Shown: positions 16,374 through 26,900 of the stretch, in pieces
Layout: every line of letters begins with the position of its first letter
Numbering within the stretch: position 1 is the first letter of the stretch
Origin: Alphaproteobacteria bacterium
Lineage (GTDB): Bacteria; Pseudomonadota; Alphaproteobacteria; Rs-D84
Length of the DNA: 27,937 bases
Assembly (NCBI GenBank): GCA_017642625.1
Contig: JAGCOQ010000035.1
Coordinates: 1 to 27,937, forward strand
Direction: 5' to 3'
The notes under the pieces: model-generated
What the model saw: only the letters and a program-made list of their open reading frames with translations
Told to the model about the DNA's origin: nothing
Database searches by the model: none
Translations under genes and position numbers: made by a program

Positions 16374-18446
16374 CTATAAAATCGTCACAAACGATTTCAT
16401 AACGTTTTTCATACCATGCTTGCCAAACGCAACCGTCAAGACTTCACCATTTTCAGCAATCACCGTTCCGTGTCCCAATTCTGTATGCGACACCAATTTT
16501 CCAACCATTGTTGTCGTCGCAATACGTGGTGCAACCCGACGCGGTGGTGTATAAGAATATGATTGTGTGCGTTGCGGACGTGCGCCCCCCTGGAAATCCA
16601 AATACCGCCCATCCATTTCGGTTATAAAGCGCGATGGCGAATTATACTGGCGCGAACCAAACACCATGCGTGTCATAGCATTTGAAATCACCGCACGTTT
16701 GCGCGCACGTGTAATCGCAACATATGCCAAACGCCGTTCTTCTTCTATGCCACCTTCGTCAATTGATTTTTCGTTGGGGAAAATCCCCTCTTCCCACGCC
16801 GGCAGATAGACATTATCAAACTCTAATCCTTTGGCTGCGTGAATTGTCATAACACTAACAGCATTTTTTTCACCGCCAAGTTTGTCGTCTTCGTCATCAT
16901 CTGTTGTCATCAATGCCGCTTGTTCCAAAAACTCTGGCAAAGTATCATATTTCGCAATTACATCTGTTATCAATTCGCGCACATTATCCAAGCGGTCCGT
17001 GCTATCTGAATCTTTGGAATCGCGCCACATTTGCAGATAGCCCGATTTTTCCAACAATGTTTGTGCCGCTTCGCGTGGCGACATTTCCATCCAATTAAAA
17101 CGAAACGCGTCCAAGAAAGCGTCCGCCGCCGCACGTTGTTTCCCGCTTAATTGCGCGGTCCGCAAACCCGCCATCAAATTTGGACCCGCATCACGCAATT
17201 TATCAACCGCAGATGCACCGAACCCACGACGTGGCTTTCCAATGATACGCAAGAAGGAAATATCATCAAACGGATATACCAACAAACGCAAGTATGCAAT
17301 CGCATCACGGATTTCCGCCCTGTCATAGAACTTGGTTGCACCTATTAAGCGATACGGAATACCACGACGCGTAAACTCTTCTTCGAACAACCGGCTCAGG
17401 CTACCTGCACGAATCAAAACCGCATGCTTTGTAAAATCACCAGCCATAGAAATTGCATCTGCGATAACATGCGCTTCGTCCAAATCAGACGGCACAGTTA
17501 AAACATACACCGGTTCACCCGCAACATCAGATTTTACACTGCGCAAATCTTTACCCAAACGACCATTGTTATGCCGTATTAGTGAATTTGCCGCACCCAA
17601 GATATTTTGCGTACTGCGGTAATTTGTTTCAAGGCGAATAACCGTCGCCCCATGATATGTTTTATCAAAGTTCAGAATATTTTTAATTTCTGCGCCACGC
17701 CAAGAATAAATTGATTGGTCATCATCACCAACGCAACAAATGTTCGGACTTTCAATTCCCCGCGTCAGCATTTCCAGCAACTGCATCTGGGCTGCATTGG
17801 TATCTTGAAACTCATCAACCAAGATATACTTAAACTGATGCTGATAACGCGCTAAAATTTCGGGCTGTGATTCGAATAACTTTAACACATATAAGATTAT
17901 ATCCCCGAAATCAATCGCCCCCATACGTGCCAATTCTGCATTATATGCGATATATACTTTATCTTTGTTATCCAGCGCACTTAACCCCTTGTCCTTGATA
18001 GACGAAAATTGTTCCACAAAGTCACCTGGGGTTCGGGTTGTTGTTCCCATATCCGCCAAAACCGATTTCACAACGGCCTTTTGATCATCTTCACCAAATA
18101 TAATAAAATCAGGACGTAAACCCGCCACCGCCGCATTGGCACGCAAAATCCGCAGGCAAATTGAATGGAAAGTCCCACACCACAAATCGCGCGCATTCCA
18201 CCCTGCACCACTTTCTGCAAATGTCGCTATACGCGATTTCATTTCATTTGCGGCCTTGTTGGTAAAGGTCAATGCCAAAACCTGCCATGGTTGCGCCAGT
18301 CCGTTATTCAAAATATATGCGACTCTGGTCGTCAAAACGCGGGTTTTCCCAGTTCCCGCCCCCGACAGCACCAAAACCGGCCCTTCGGTCGTTTTTACCG
18401 CCGTTAATTGTTCCGCGTTAAGATTTGCTAGCATTGAATCCATCAT
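16374..18446 (-). CDS. uvrD: UvrD/PcrA-type superfamily 1 DNA helicase
   Basis: An ATP-dependent 3'-5' DNA helicase of about 690 residues acting in repair and replication restart. The motifs are complete: Q-motif region LNAEQLTAV, Walker A SGAGTGKT (28-35), Walker B VDEFQDTN, GDDDQSIYSWRGAE, ETNYRST, MTIHAAKGLEF and YVAITRARKR. The C-terminal HTELGHGTVIAENGEVLTVAF is the Tudor-like domain that in PcrA/UvrD contacts RNA polymerase, which argues against Rep. I chose the ATG at 18446; a GTG at 18461 and an ATG at 18434 are alternatives, and none has a strong ribosome site. It diverges from the dnaQ-like gene and converges with the VirB6-like operon. Confidence 0.95.
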   Translation of the reverse strand: MMDSMLANLNAEQLTAVKTTEGPVLVLSGAGTGKTRVLTTRVAYILNNGLAQPWQVLALTFTNKAANEMKSRIATFAESGAGWNARDLWCGTFHSICLRILRANAAVAGLRPDFIIFGEDDQKAVVKSVLADMGTTTRTPGDFVEQFSSIKDKGLSALDNKDKVYIAYNAELARMGAIDFGDIILYVLKLFESQPEILARYQHQFKYILVDEFQDTNAAQMQLLEMLTRGIESPNICCVGDDDQSIYSWRGAEIKNILNFDKTYHGATVIRLETNYRSTQNILGAANSLIRHNNGRLGKDLRSVKSDVAGEPVYVLTVPSDLDEAHVIADAISMAGDFTKHAVLIRAGSLSRLFEEEFTRRGIPYRLIGATKFYDRAEIRDAIAYLRLLVYPFDDISFLRIIGKPRRGFGASAVDKLRDAGPNLMAGLRTAQLSGKQRAAADAFLDAFRFNWMEMSPREAAQTLLEKSGYLQMWRDSKDSDSTDRLDNVRELITDVIAKYDTLPEFLEQAALMTTDDDEDDKLGGEKNAVSVMTIHAAKGLEFDNVYLPAWEEGIFPNEKSIDEGGIEEERRLAYVAITRARKRAVISNAMTRMVFGSRQYNSPSRFITEMDGRYLDFQGGARPQRTQSYSYTPPRRVAPRIATTTMVGKLVSHTELGHGTVIAENGEVLTVAFGKHGMKNVMKSFVTIL

Positions 18447-18502
18447 TTCTTTATAATACACTAAACTTTCAGATTTAAACAGATTATTTTGCGGGATGGG
18501 GA

Positions 18503-19180
18503 ATGAAAAGGGTCATTTGTTTTGATATTGAAACAACCGGCTTTGAATATATGCGGGGCGACCGCTGTATAGAGATTGGTGCGGTTGAAATCGCCGACGG
18601 CGTTATTACCGAACGCACTTTCCATGAATATATCAATCCAGATGGGAAAATAATCCCACCCGATTCGTATATGGTTCATAAAATCTCTAATGCTTTTCTA
18701 GAAGACAAACCGAAAATGTCGGTAATTGCACCAAAGTTTCTGGAATTCATTGGTGATGCACCAGTTGTCGCACACAATGGTTTGGACTTTGACTTTCCGT
18801 TTATGAATCATGAATTAGAAATGTTGGGATTGCCACCGATTCCGCGTCCCCAACAACTTGACTCTATCGTAATCGCGCGCAATCGCGTTTTTGGGCCCAA
18901 AAGTTATTCACTGGATGCACTTGCGAAATGGTATGGCATTTCCCTTACCGCGCGTGCAGATGCACACGGTGCACTTATTGACGCCGAGATTCTGGCCAAG
19001 GTATTCTTGGAATTGGAAAACACCGCGCCGGCACCAGATATCAACGACGTTATCGCAAAACAACACGATGCTTTCTTGGCGCATCCAAAAATTGGGGGGA
19101 CATTCCCTTATCGCACATTTGCACCACATGACGAAGAGCTTGCCAACCATAACGCATTTATGGAAAAAATCGCGGGTTAA
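18503..19180 (+). CDS. dnaQ: DnaQ-like 3'-5' exonuclease (DNA polymerase III epsilon subunit)
   Basis: A 225-residue DEDDh exonuclease that proofreads for the replicative polymerase. Exo I is FDIETTG, Exo II is AHNGLDFDFPFMN and Exo III is DAHGALIDAEILAKV, giving all four acidic residues and the His. CIEIGAVEI and the HKISNAFLEDKP segment also match the epsilon family. The length fits alphaproteobacterial DnaQ. The ATG at 18503 follows GGGATGGGG. The C-terminal part after residue 180 has KQHDAFLAHPKIGGTFPYRTF, which differs from the usual clamp-binding tail region and is of unclear role. It diverges from uvrD across 56 bases and ends 36 bases before the convergent giant gene. Confidence 0.93.
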   Translation: MKRVICFDIETTGFEYMRGDRCIEIGAVEIADGVITERTFHEYINPDGKIIPPDSYMVHKISNAFLEDKPKMSVIAPKFLEFIGDAPVVAHNGLDFDFPFMNHELEMLGLPPIPRPQQLDSIVIARNRVFGPKSYSLDALAKWYGISLTARADAHGALIDAEILAKVFLELENTAPAPDINDVIAKQHDAFLAHPKIGGTFPYRTFAPHDEELANHNAFMEKIAG

Positions 19181-19216
19181 CGTGTAAGAAATTGTTGATA
19201 TTCCACTGGGGACAGA

Positions 19217-22200
19217 TTACTGCCAACACATATACACTTTTTTATGGTTCTTGCCCCAAGCCACCGCGGGTAAATCTTCATACGTGACAGATGTGCTGGT
19301 ATTATAATCTCCGTTTTCGTCGTAAATCTGGGTACCGGCGCAATTCGGTTCAGTATAAATACCGCGGAATGTTTTACCATCGTCCCCATTTGTACATCCA
19401 TCGTGACTATTCGCACCACCACAATGATACAGGTCAGCAATCAAATTAGAAACCGATGGCCATGTGTTAGATGGCTGGACAAATATTATCGTATGTTCGC
19501 CATATCTTATAGAATAATTTGGCAAAAATGTATTATAGCGAACCGTATTCACCGCATCACCTTCGCTGCCATCATCCAGAATTACCACCGATTTAGTTGT
19601 ATCCACATATCCGGTCGTATCGCACGACACCATACCCGTTGAACCACCGGTATTGCTCGGTTTGTCTTGGCCGGTTGTCTTTGCATAACAAACGCCCAGT
19701 GTATCTTCACATAAAATGGCACAATCTGATGCAGGGCTAATTACGGAATTATTTGATGTGACCAATGCACGTTGTACTGTACAAGATGCACTAACCTCAT
19801 CTTCTGGAAAGATATAACTAGAATTTTTATTGAAATCCTTGTTATATTCTGCACGTGTTGTCGGGCAAATACTGGCATAATTAGCCCAAGAATTATCCGA
19901 ATAATCCCACGCTAATGTCAATTCATTTGAATCAGATGATGACAACGTCTTTGCCGGTGTTCCATCATCATTATAAACATGTGTACAACCCGGACCAATG
20001 GTTGGCTTACCATCCGAATATGTGATGCTGCAACTATCACCGACATATCCGCCCATAAACGTGTAATGCCCTGATATACTGCCTTCTTTTGCCCTATCAA
20101 CATACGGTTTCAAGGATGGTAATGTTGTATTATATCTGTATGTCAACCGATCTTCTAATCTCAAATAATCCTGATCCCAGAAAGCGGTTGGCACCGTGTC
20201 CATAATCGGTCCAACATCCACATCAAAACCGTGGTCGTTTCCAATTGTCGTGGTATTACACGCAACGATTGAACCGTTCCAATCATAGTATGTTTTGCTG
20301 CCCACTTTATAAGTATATTTACCAATCCGGCACATGCCATCGCCGTCCGTGAACATCCATGTACAAGCACTTTGGCTGCTAATCGTTTCACCATCTGGCG
20401 CTGACAACAAATGTCCATCACTTATATTTGCATTGGCATTTGCATAACTTGAAAGCGACTCGTCAACAGATGGGCAATCGTAATCATCCGGCATTATCGG
20501 TTCCGATGGTTCTTCTTCAACCTCTTCATCCGTCCAACACATATACATATTACCCACTTCGCTAAATGTCATAGTGGAGTGTATTGGCTTGCCCGTATCG
20601 TCATAATAACGTGTCCCCGAACAATCTTTGTTTGAATAAATACCCGCAAACTGTTTATTTGATTTTTCCCACGCATGTTGTGTGCTGTTCCAAACATAGC
20701 GTTCCATATTTGACACCAGCCCGCTTAAATCTGGGAACACCAAGTTCTTACTGGTGTCGCCTTCCCATTGATACAGTATCTTGATTATCCCACCAATTCC
20801 TGTTGGATTAGTTGGGGTTACCAGTTTACCCTTGCCATTACCATTCATGTCCCAACTATCGTCAATATATATGTTCTTTATTCTTTGTCCACCCGCACTC
20901 CACGGCAATGTACCATCACTTTCAATTGTATATTTGCCAAGGTCGCAATCCATCACCCTATACATGCAAGAGTCGGTTCCTGCTGTACACTCACGATTAT
21001 TTTCCATAACCCAACATAATCCATCGCCATCACGAATTATTGCGCCACACTTCGCAATTCCATTCTGTGTGTTACCGAATAATAAAACATTTCGCACAAA
21101 TGTAGAATTTTGAACAAATGTTGCAACGTCCGCTGAAGACATCAGTCCATTCTGCGTCCAATAATGCGGATATCTTTTTGCATTTGAACAACTTGTGTCA
21201 CCTGATGCACATTTTACACCCGTGGGCACTGGGCAATCGGCAACCGTCTCATTTACGGTGTTCCACAACAGCGACGGCTCATACACCCCATCGTGTCCAT
21301 CAAAGTTGTTTTGTATTTCGGTTTGATTTGCGATTGTTTTAACCGGATTTCCATCTGCACCCCAATATTTTTCGCTTTCTGGCAAAGACACACAACCACC
21401 CGCGGATATACCAGCGCACGGTTGCCCACCCGCACTCATATGATTTTTACTAAATCCACCAACCAAAACCGCATTTGGCGAATAATATTTGTTTAACTGA
21501 ACAAACGGTGCAAGTGATGGCAATGTTTCACCATAATTTATGCCAATTCTTAACTGATTAAACAACAGCGTTTGAGTTTCATCATACGCGGACTTTATTC
21601 CGCCGGCGTGTGTTAAAACCAACAATTCTGCATCTATATCTGAATATTCTTTGTTGCAATCAACAACAAGCCCACCCGTGGGCGATGAAATGATCCACTT
21701 ACCGTCACCTTTATAAATACTGTCCGTATAAACACTGATTGCGGGCAATCCTTGATATGCCGGCTGAACCTTATACGGGGCAATACGGCAGAAACCGTCT
21801 GCATCTTCGTAAATTATGGCGCAATCGGTTTTGTCAGATTTTCTGTCTGCTGCATTTTTCGCCCGAACATACTTTGTTGGCGTTATGCTATTCCACGCAG
21901 AACCTTGGACACTTTTATCAAACACCGGGCACGAATCGTCACCCTGGGGTTCCGCATCGTCCCATATTATAAACATAAAGAATGGTCGACCACCTGTATT
22001 TGCCAATCCAGGATATGTCCATGGCAAATCATCCAGCTTTATATATTGCTTTACCGCTTTGCCCGTTTCATCATAAAGTTTTGTGGATGTAAATTTAAAG
22101 TCGCCACCCGCATTGCCATAAATATGATATGTTTCTTCGACATCTTTACCCCACATGCTGTATATACCCGCAAACTTCTTTCCCTCTGGTGGTGTCAGGT

Positions 22201-23965
22201 TGTTCACATATTTTGTTAAATCCGGTAATTGCAACATTCCCGTATTACCATTTTCATCCTTGCCATAAGAAGAACCAACGGTGGTTCTGAATTTCAACAC
22301 CCTTGTATAACCATTATTTGTATCCATCAAAGATACAGGATTATTGTAAGCCCATGGCAAGAAATAATATGTATTGGAACTCTCATACGTATCTGGATTA
22401 TATCCCGACGGGGTAAATTGGTTCATTCTGACCATACCATAGCCCAGATTATACGTATTTATTTCATCTGCGCATGGAATTAACTGACGTGCACTATTAT
22501 TCATTTTCAACGCCCAACATAAGCCAATAGAATCGTGCACAATCGCCGCACAATCTTCTATGCCCGCAAGGGTTGATTGATTTGTTGTCTGTACGGTTTT
22601 AATAAAGGTATCACCCGTCATGCGTCCTTGATAATCAGATAATTTATTAGAGCATGTATTTTCAACGGTTGCTGCCCCTTTGTTCCACACACCATATGCA
22701 AAATACATTTTTTGGTAATCACTGTATGCGAAACTGTTCATATTTGAAACGCTGGTGACGGCGGGCGCACCATCCGCACCCCAAATTTGTCCCGTACCAC
22801 TTTGGACACCATTTACGGTCGCCATAGATTTGGTTTTATATACACCACTCAGCGTTATTACTTTATTGCTTCTGTTGTTGTTAAGTGGTGCCAGTGATGG
22901 TAATGGCTGGCCAAATTCAATACCGACCTGAACCGATTCAAAAGTCATATTTGAATACGCTGTATCTATATCGGCACCAACATCCACCGTCACAGTTCCG
23001 TCCAGATGCGAATTTCGCTTGTCGCAGTTAACAACAGGGTCACCATATGTCAATGCGCCATCATAGTATCCATATGTATTTCCGTTCCAACGCGCCATAC
23101 GGCAAAAACCGTCTGCATCCGTCACTATTATTGCGCAATCCGCCACATTTGTACCATTTGCACCGACAACGCGTGCATCAGATTCAGATATACTGGTCCC
23201 TTGCCGTCTGTTCCATGCGGTTAATGTGGCACTGAACGATGGGCAGTTTGTGGTATTTCCATCCCCCGACACAGGTTCTGTTGATGGGTCCCCAACCAAT
23301 TTGCCAGATGCAATCAGATGTATTGATGAACCCGGCATTATATTTTCCGAACTATCCTTGGCCGCACCATTGCTGTAATAAACCATATCGCCGTCATTAG
23401 AACTGTCGTTGCCGGTGAATGCGCCATCTATTCTGACGGTTGTATTTTTTTCAGACACATTTTCAAACAATGTGACAAGGTTTGGCAATTTGTTGCTGTC
23501 TTTCAACAACGACACATACCCCATATTGCCAGATAATTCTACATACTTCTGTAAGTTTTCGTATCCGCTGGCAATATTGTCATCAACATACATTTTGACC
23601 ACAGAAGTATTTCCACCAGAAATTGGCATAACAACTTGTTGATTTGTTTCCCCAGCACGCGCACGAATAGCACGAGCGGTCGTAGCCGCGCGTTTTGATA
23701 CAGTTTTTTGTGCGGATGAATTTGAACGTGATTGAACAGCATTTGTTGTAACACGTGTAGCGGTTGTTTTTTCCGTCGTTACGGCAGCACGTGTTGCGGT
23801 CTTACGCGCTGTGTTATTGATGGTTTTTTGTTCAGATGTTGCGCGTGCTATGGCGGCACGTGCGCGCCCAGTCGATTGGGCACCAAGCGCACCACCACCA
23901 AAACTGGTTCCAACCAAACTGCATAATAAAATCGTCGTAAGCAACGGTTTGTTCACCACAAACAT
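19217..23965 (-). CDS. giant exported cysteine-rich protein built from six repeated modules
   Basis: 1582 residues with a signal peptide (about 1-28), then an Ala/Arg/Thr-rich linker (about 30-110). The rest is six modules averaging about 230 residues, each marked by C-x5-D-x2-G-x-C, for example CAIIVTDADGFC, CAAIVHDSIGLC, CAIIYEDADGFC, CGAIIRDGDGLC, CTWMFTDGDGMC and CAILCEDTLGVC. Odd modules continue with LPSLAP or LPSLKP and a GADG-x-P-type turn. Even modules continue with an LPDL-type element and F-x-GIY with C-x-GT and YD-x-x-G, ending MYMCW. This last part resembles InlB B-repeats with added cysteines. No membrane anchor is seen at the C-terminus, which ends VYMCWQ. Function is unknown; an outer-surface or secreted structural or adhesive role is inferred. 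The start is one base after the stop of the preceding giant gene. Confidence 0.8.
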   Translation of the reverse strand: MFVVNKPLLTTILLCSLVGTSFGGGALGAQSTGRARAAIARATSEQKTINNTARKTATRAAVTTEKTTATRVTTNAVQSRSNSSAQKTVSKRAATTARAIRARAGETNQQVVMPISGGNTSVVKMYVDDNIASGYENLQKYVELSGNMGYVSLLKDSNKLPNLVTLFENVSEKNTTVRIDGAFTGNDSSNDGDMVYYSNGAAKDSSENIMPGSSIHLIASGKLVGDPSTEPVSGDGNTTNCPSFSATLTAWNRRQGTSISESDARVVGANGTNVADCAIIVTDADGFCRMARWNGNTYGYYDGALTYGDPVVNCDKRNSHLDGTVTVDVGADIDTAYSNMTFESVQVGIEFGQPLPSLAPLNNNRSNKVITLSGVYKTKSMATVNGVQSGTGQIWGADGAPAVTSVSNMNSFAYSDYQKMYFAYGVWNKGAATVENTCSNKLSDYQGRMTGDTFIKTVQTTNQSTLAGIEDCAAIVHDSIGLCWALKMNNSARQLIPCADEINTYNLGYGMVRMNQFTPSGYNPDTYESSNTYYFLPWAYNNPVSLMDTNNGYTRVLKFRTTVGSSYGKDENGNTGMLQLPDLTKYVNNLTPPEGKKFAGIYSMWGKDVEETYHIYGNAGGDFKFTSTKLYDETGKAVKQYIKLDDLPWTYPGLANTGGRPFFMFIIWDDAEPQGDDSCPVFDKSVQGSAWNSITPTKYVRAKNAADRKSDKTDCAIIYEDADGFCRIAPYKVQPAYQGLPAISVYTDSIYKGDGKWIISSPTGGLVVDCNKEYSDIDAELLVLTHAGGIKSAYDETQTLLFNQLRIGINYGETLPSLAPFVQLNKYYSPNAVLVGGFSKNHMSAGGQPCAGISAGGCVSLPESEKYWGADGNPVKTIANQTEIQNNFDGHDGVYEPSLLWNTVNETVADCPVPTGVKCASGDTSCSNAKRYPHYWTQNGLMSSADVATFVQNSTFVRNVLLFGNTQNGIAKCGAIIRDGDGLCWVMENNRECTAGTDSCMYRVMDCDLGKYTIESDGTLPWSAGGQRIKNIYIDDSWDMNGNGKGKLVTPTNPTGIGGIIKILYQWEGDTSKNLVFPDLSGLVSNMERYVWNSTQHAWEKSNKQFAGIYSNKDCSGTRYYDDTGKPIHSTMTFSEVGNMYMCWTDEEVEEEPSEPIMPDDYDCPSVDESLSSYANANANISDGHLLSAPDGETISSQSACTWMFTDGDGMCRIGKYTYKVGSKTYYDWNGSIVACNTTTIGNDHGFDVDVGPIMDTVPTAFWDQDYLRLEDRLTYRYNTTLPSLKPYVDRAKEGSISGHYTFMGGYVGDSCSITYSDGKPTIGPGCTHVYNDDGTPAKTLSSSDSNELTLAWDYSDNSWANYASICPTTRAEYNKDFNKNSSYIFPEDEVSASCTVQRALVTSNNSVISPASDCAILCEDTLGVCYAKTTGQDKPSNTGGSTGMVSCDTTGYVDTTKSVVILDDGSEGDAVNTVRYNTFLPNYSIRYGEHTIIFVQPSNTWPSVSNLIADLYHCGGANSHDGCTNGDDGKTFRGIYTEPNCAGTQIYDENGDYNTSTSVTYEDLPAVAWGKNHKKVYMCWQ

Positions 23966-23966
23966 C

Positions 23967-26900
23967 CTATAGATTATTTAGGTTTATATCGCAACTTACC
24001 GCCCCGACAGGTTTAGGTTCTGTACCTGTTGTATTATACAGCCAACATAAATCTGCAGTACCGACCAAGGAATAAGATGGGGTGCTTGATAAAATTTGTG
24101 CTTCTAACGATGGCGTATCACTGTTAAGGTCGGCAACAGTCGCTTGCATCATTTGTTGCGCTGTCTCACCACCGCCACCACTACCTGAATTCGTCCATGT
24201 TGCCGTACAATTCGTTGTTATTGTAGATGGTGTAAACGACGAACCCGCATCACGTTCTGTACCATTACACGACCATTTATTAAACGTTTCGCCACTGTTT
24301 GCGGTACAATTATTACCATCAGGCAAAGTAATGGATCCGTTTTCGCTAACTTGTTGTGACCATGAATTTCCTGTTCCATTGCTACGGCAAGCAAAGTTTA
24401 TAGTATAAATTGTTTGGGTTGCATCTTTCCATGTTGCAGAACATCTTGTTGGTGTTGTGGACGGATAATAAGAGCCACCCGCACCACGCAAACTACCATC
24501 ACAATTCCACATGTTGAATACTTTACTGCTGTTATTAGATGTACAAACATTAGAGCCATACAGTGTGACATAACTGCCCTGCGTTGTTGTCAAATCCGCA
24601 AGAGTTTCATTTCCATAATCACCGCAATCAAAGTTCACAACATATGTTGTTGTGGTAGTACCACCGCCACTGCTACTGCCACTATTGCCAGAATCCGTCC
24701 ATGTTGCAGTACAAGTTGTTGTTGCAGACGGCGTAAATGACGAACCCGCATTATATTCTCTGTTATCACACAACCATTTATTGAACCGCTGACCCGTGGA
24801 GGATCCACAAACACCAGACGAAGGCAAGGTGATAGAACCACCAGCATTAATACGTTGACTGGTTGGGCTGCCACTGCCACCTTCACCACACCCAAAATTC
24901 ACAGTATAAGTAGCAATGTCGGTCCATTGTGCCGTACACGTTGTTGTTGTGGTTTCTGGTGTGTACAGCGCGCCCGCATCATACAGCGTTCCAGCACAAC
25001 TCCACTTCGAGAATTGTTTGCCAAGATTGGCGGTACACTTCGAACCTTGAGGCAATGTGACCGTGTTACCGGCGGTAACTGGTATATCTGTTGAATTTCC
25101 GTTACCCCCAGAACCGCAAGAGAACTTAACCGTGTATCTGTTGCTGCTTGAACCACTGCTGGATGTTGGTGTGACATAACTATCTGGGTGTGCGTTATTC
25201 GTGTTCGGTTCATAACATACACCATTTCTTAATTCGGTATACGTCGCATCTGAACACCAACATGTTCCATTGGTATTCCTGAGTTGACCAGCACCACAAT
25301 CAACGACACAGGCACCGCCCCAAACAGTATAACCATCGTTACATTTACATCTGGTGTTGACCCAACCCGCTTTTGTATCATTAGGATCAGTACTCGTGTT
25401 CTCTGTCGATTGGAACGAGCTATTATCCGGACACAGTAATGACTGATAGAACATGTTGGATATACAACTTATTATTTCGTCATTATATGTCGAAGAACCA
25501 TAACGTTGACCAGCAGCCCCTTGACACCCAGAAACAGAATATGTTTTTCCGTCCACAACAAGTTCTGTATTTGGATCAATCTTTGGATCACCAGTAAATA
25601 TCGCCAAACCGCATGTCAACGCAACACTGCGGCACGCACCACGCATAACACTGTAGATATTAGACGCACTGGCCGCAGTTGCCCAAGAATTAACTTGTGT
25701 CACCTGTTGATTATAGCATGTTGCAACATCCATAATACAGGTTGATGCATAGTCAGATATAATCTTTTGCTGTGCCGCCTTGATACTGACCATTGCGCGT
25801 TGGATATAGTTCACAACAATATCGTTATACGCATTATATTTGCTTGTCTTGCTGTCATATGTATACAGTTGGCACTTATCCAAAACCGGACGGCACAAAC
25901 CTTCGGCTGTGGCTTTGTCCTTGGTACCGATTTTCTGCAATAAATATTTTACGACACACTTTCCATCGCCCATGCATGAATTCGCACCAATTTTTGTGCC
26001 ATACGCATTTGCCAAAAAGTCTTTGTCTATTGCGGCGTTGTTGTAATCAGTCATAAACGACTGGATAACGGTAATATCCTGACCCAATACGACATCACCG
26101 TTTTCATCAATGTATGCTTTGGTCGGATCAACGCACTTATAGTAATCGTCACCGCAAACCATATCGTCCTTCATACATGCTTCCAGCGCCCCAACGCACC
26201 CACGCGCATCATATTGGTTTTTATTTTCCATAACCGCCAAACGCGCTTTCTGCAACATCAAGTTTGCACTTTTCACATTTGACAGCAATGTGTCGTTCAT
26301 CTTTTTCAAACCGGCTTCATATTCGATACAATCTTTATCAATCGCCAAATCATAGTTGCCGGTTATTTGCGCCTGTGTTGCGCCGGCATCTTTACACTGG
26401 GTCAATATCGTATTGCAACGTTTTTTCGCCGTATTATACAATTCTGTGCCACGCAGTTTTGAAATACTGCTGCTGTTCATGTTGGTGTTCAAGAAATCAA
26501 GATTAAATATATCAATCGGATCAGACGAGAATGTCAAATCCATATCCAAACCAAAACCAAATGTTGTATCAGACGAATAAGATGTTGTTGAACTGGTTGG
26601 ATCCTTAATCATGGATTCAATCTGTTTCAACATATTACGCGTTGTCGAAGTATCCTTGGTATCGTCCAAGGCTTCTTCGGCCTCGGTCTCGGTCATAATT
26701 GCACGAATTTCATCAGCCGACAAACCAACATAACGTATCGCCTGTGCAACCTCGTTCAACTTGCTGTTCGCTTCCGTCACAGCCTTTTCAACCTTGGTAT
26801 ACCGCGATAAATTAGAACTGCAACTGCAACGCTTTTGATTTGCATCAACAATCGCACAGAATTGATCCATACATTCGTTGTATTGTTCTTGGCATGATTT

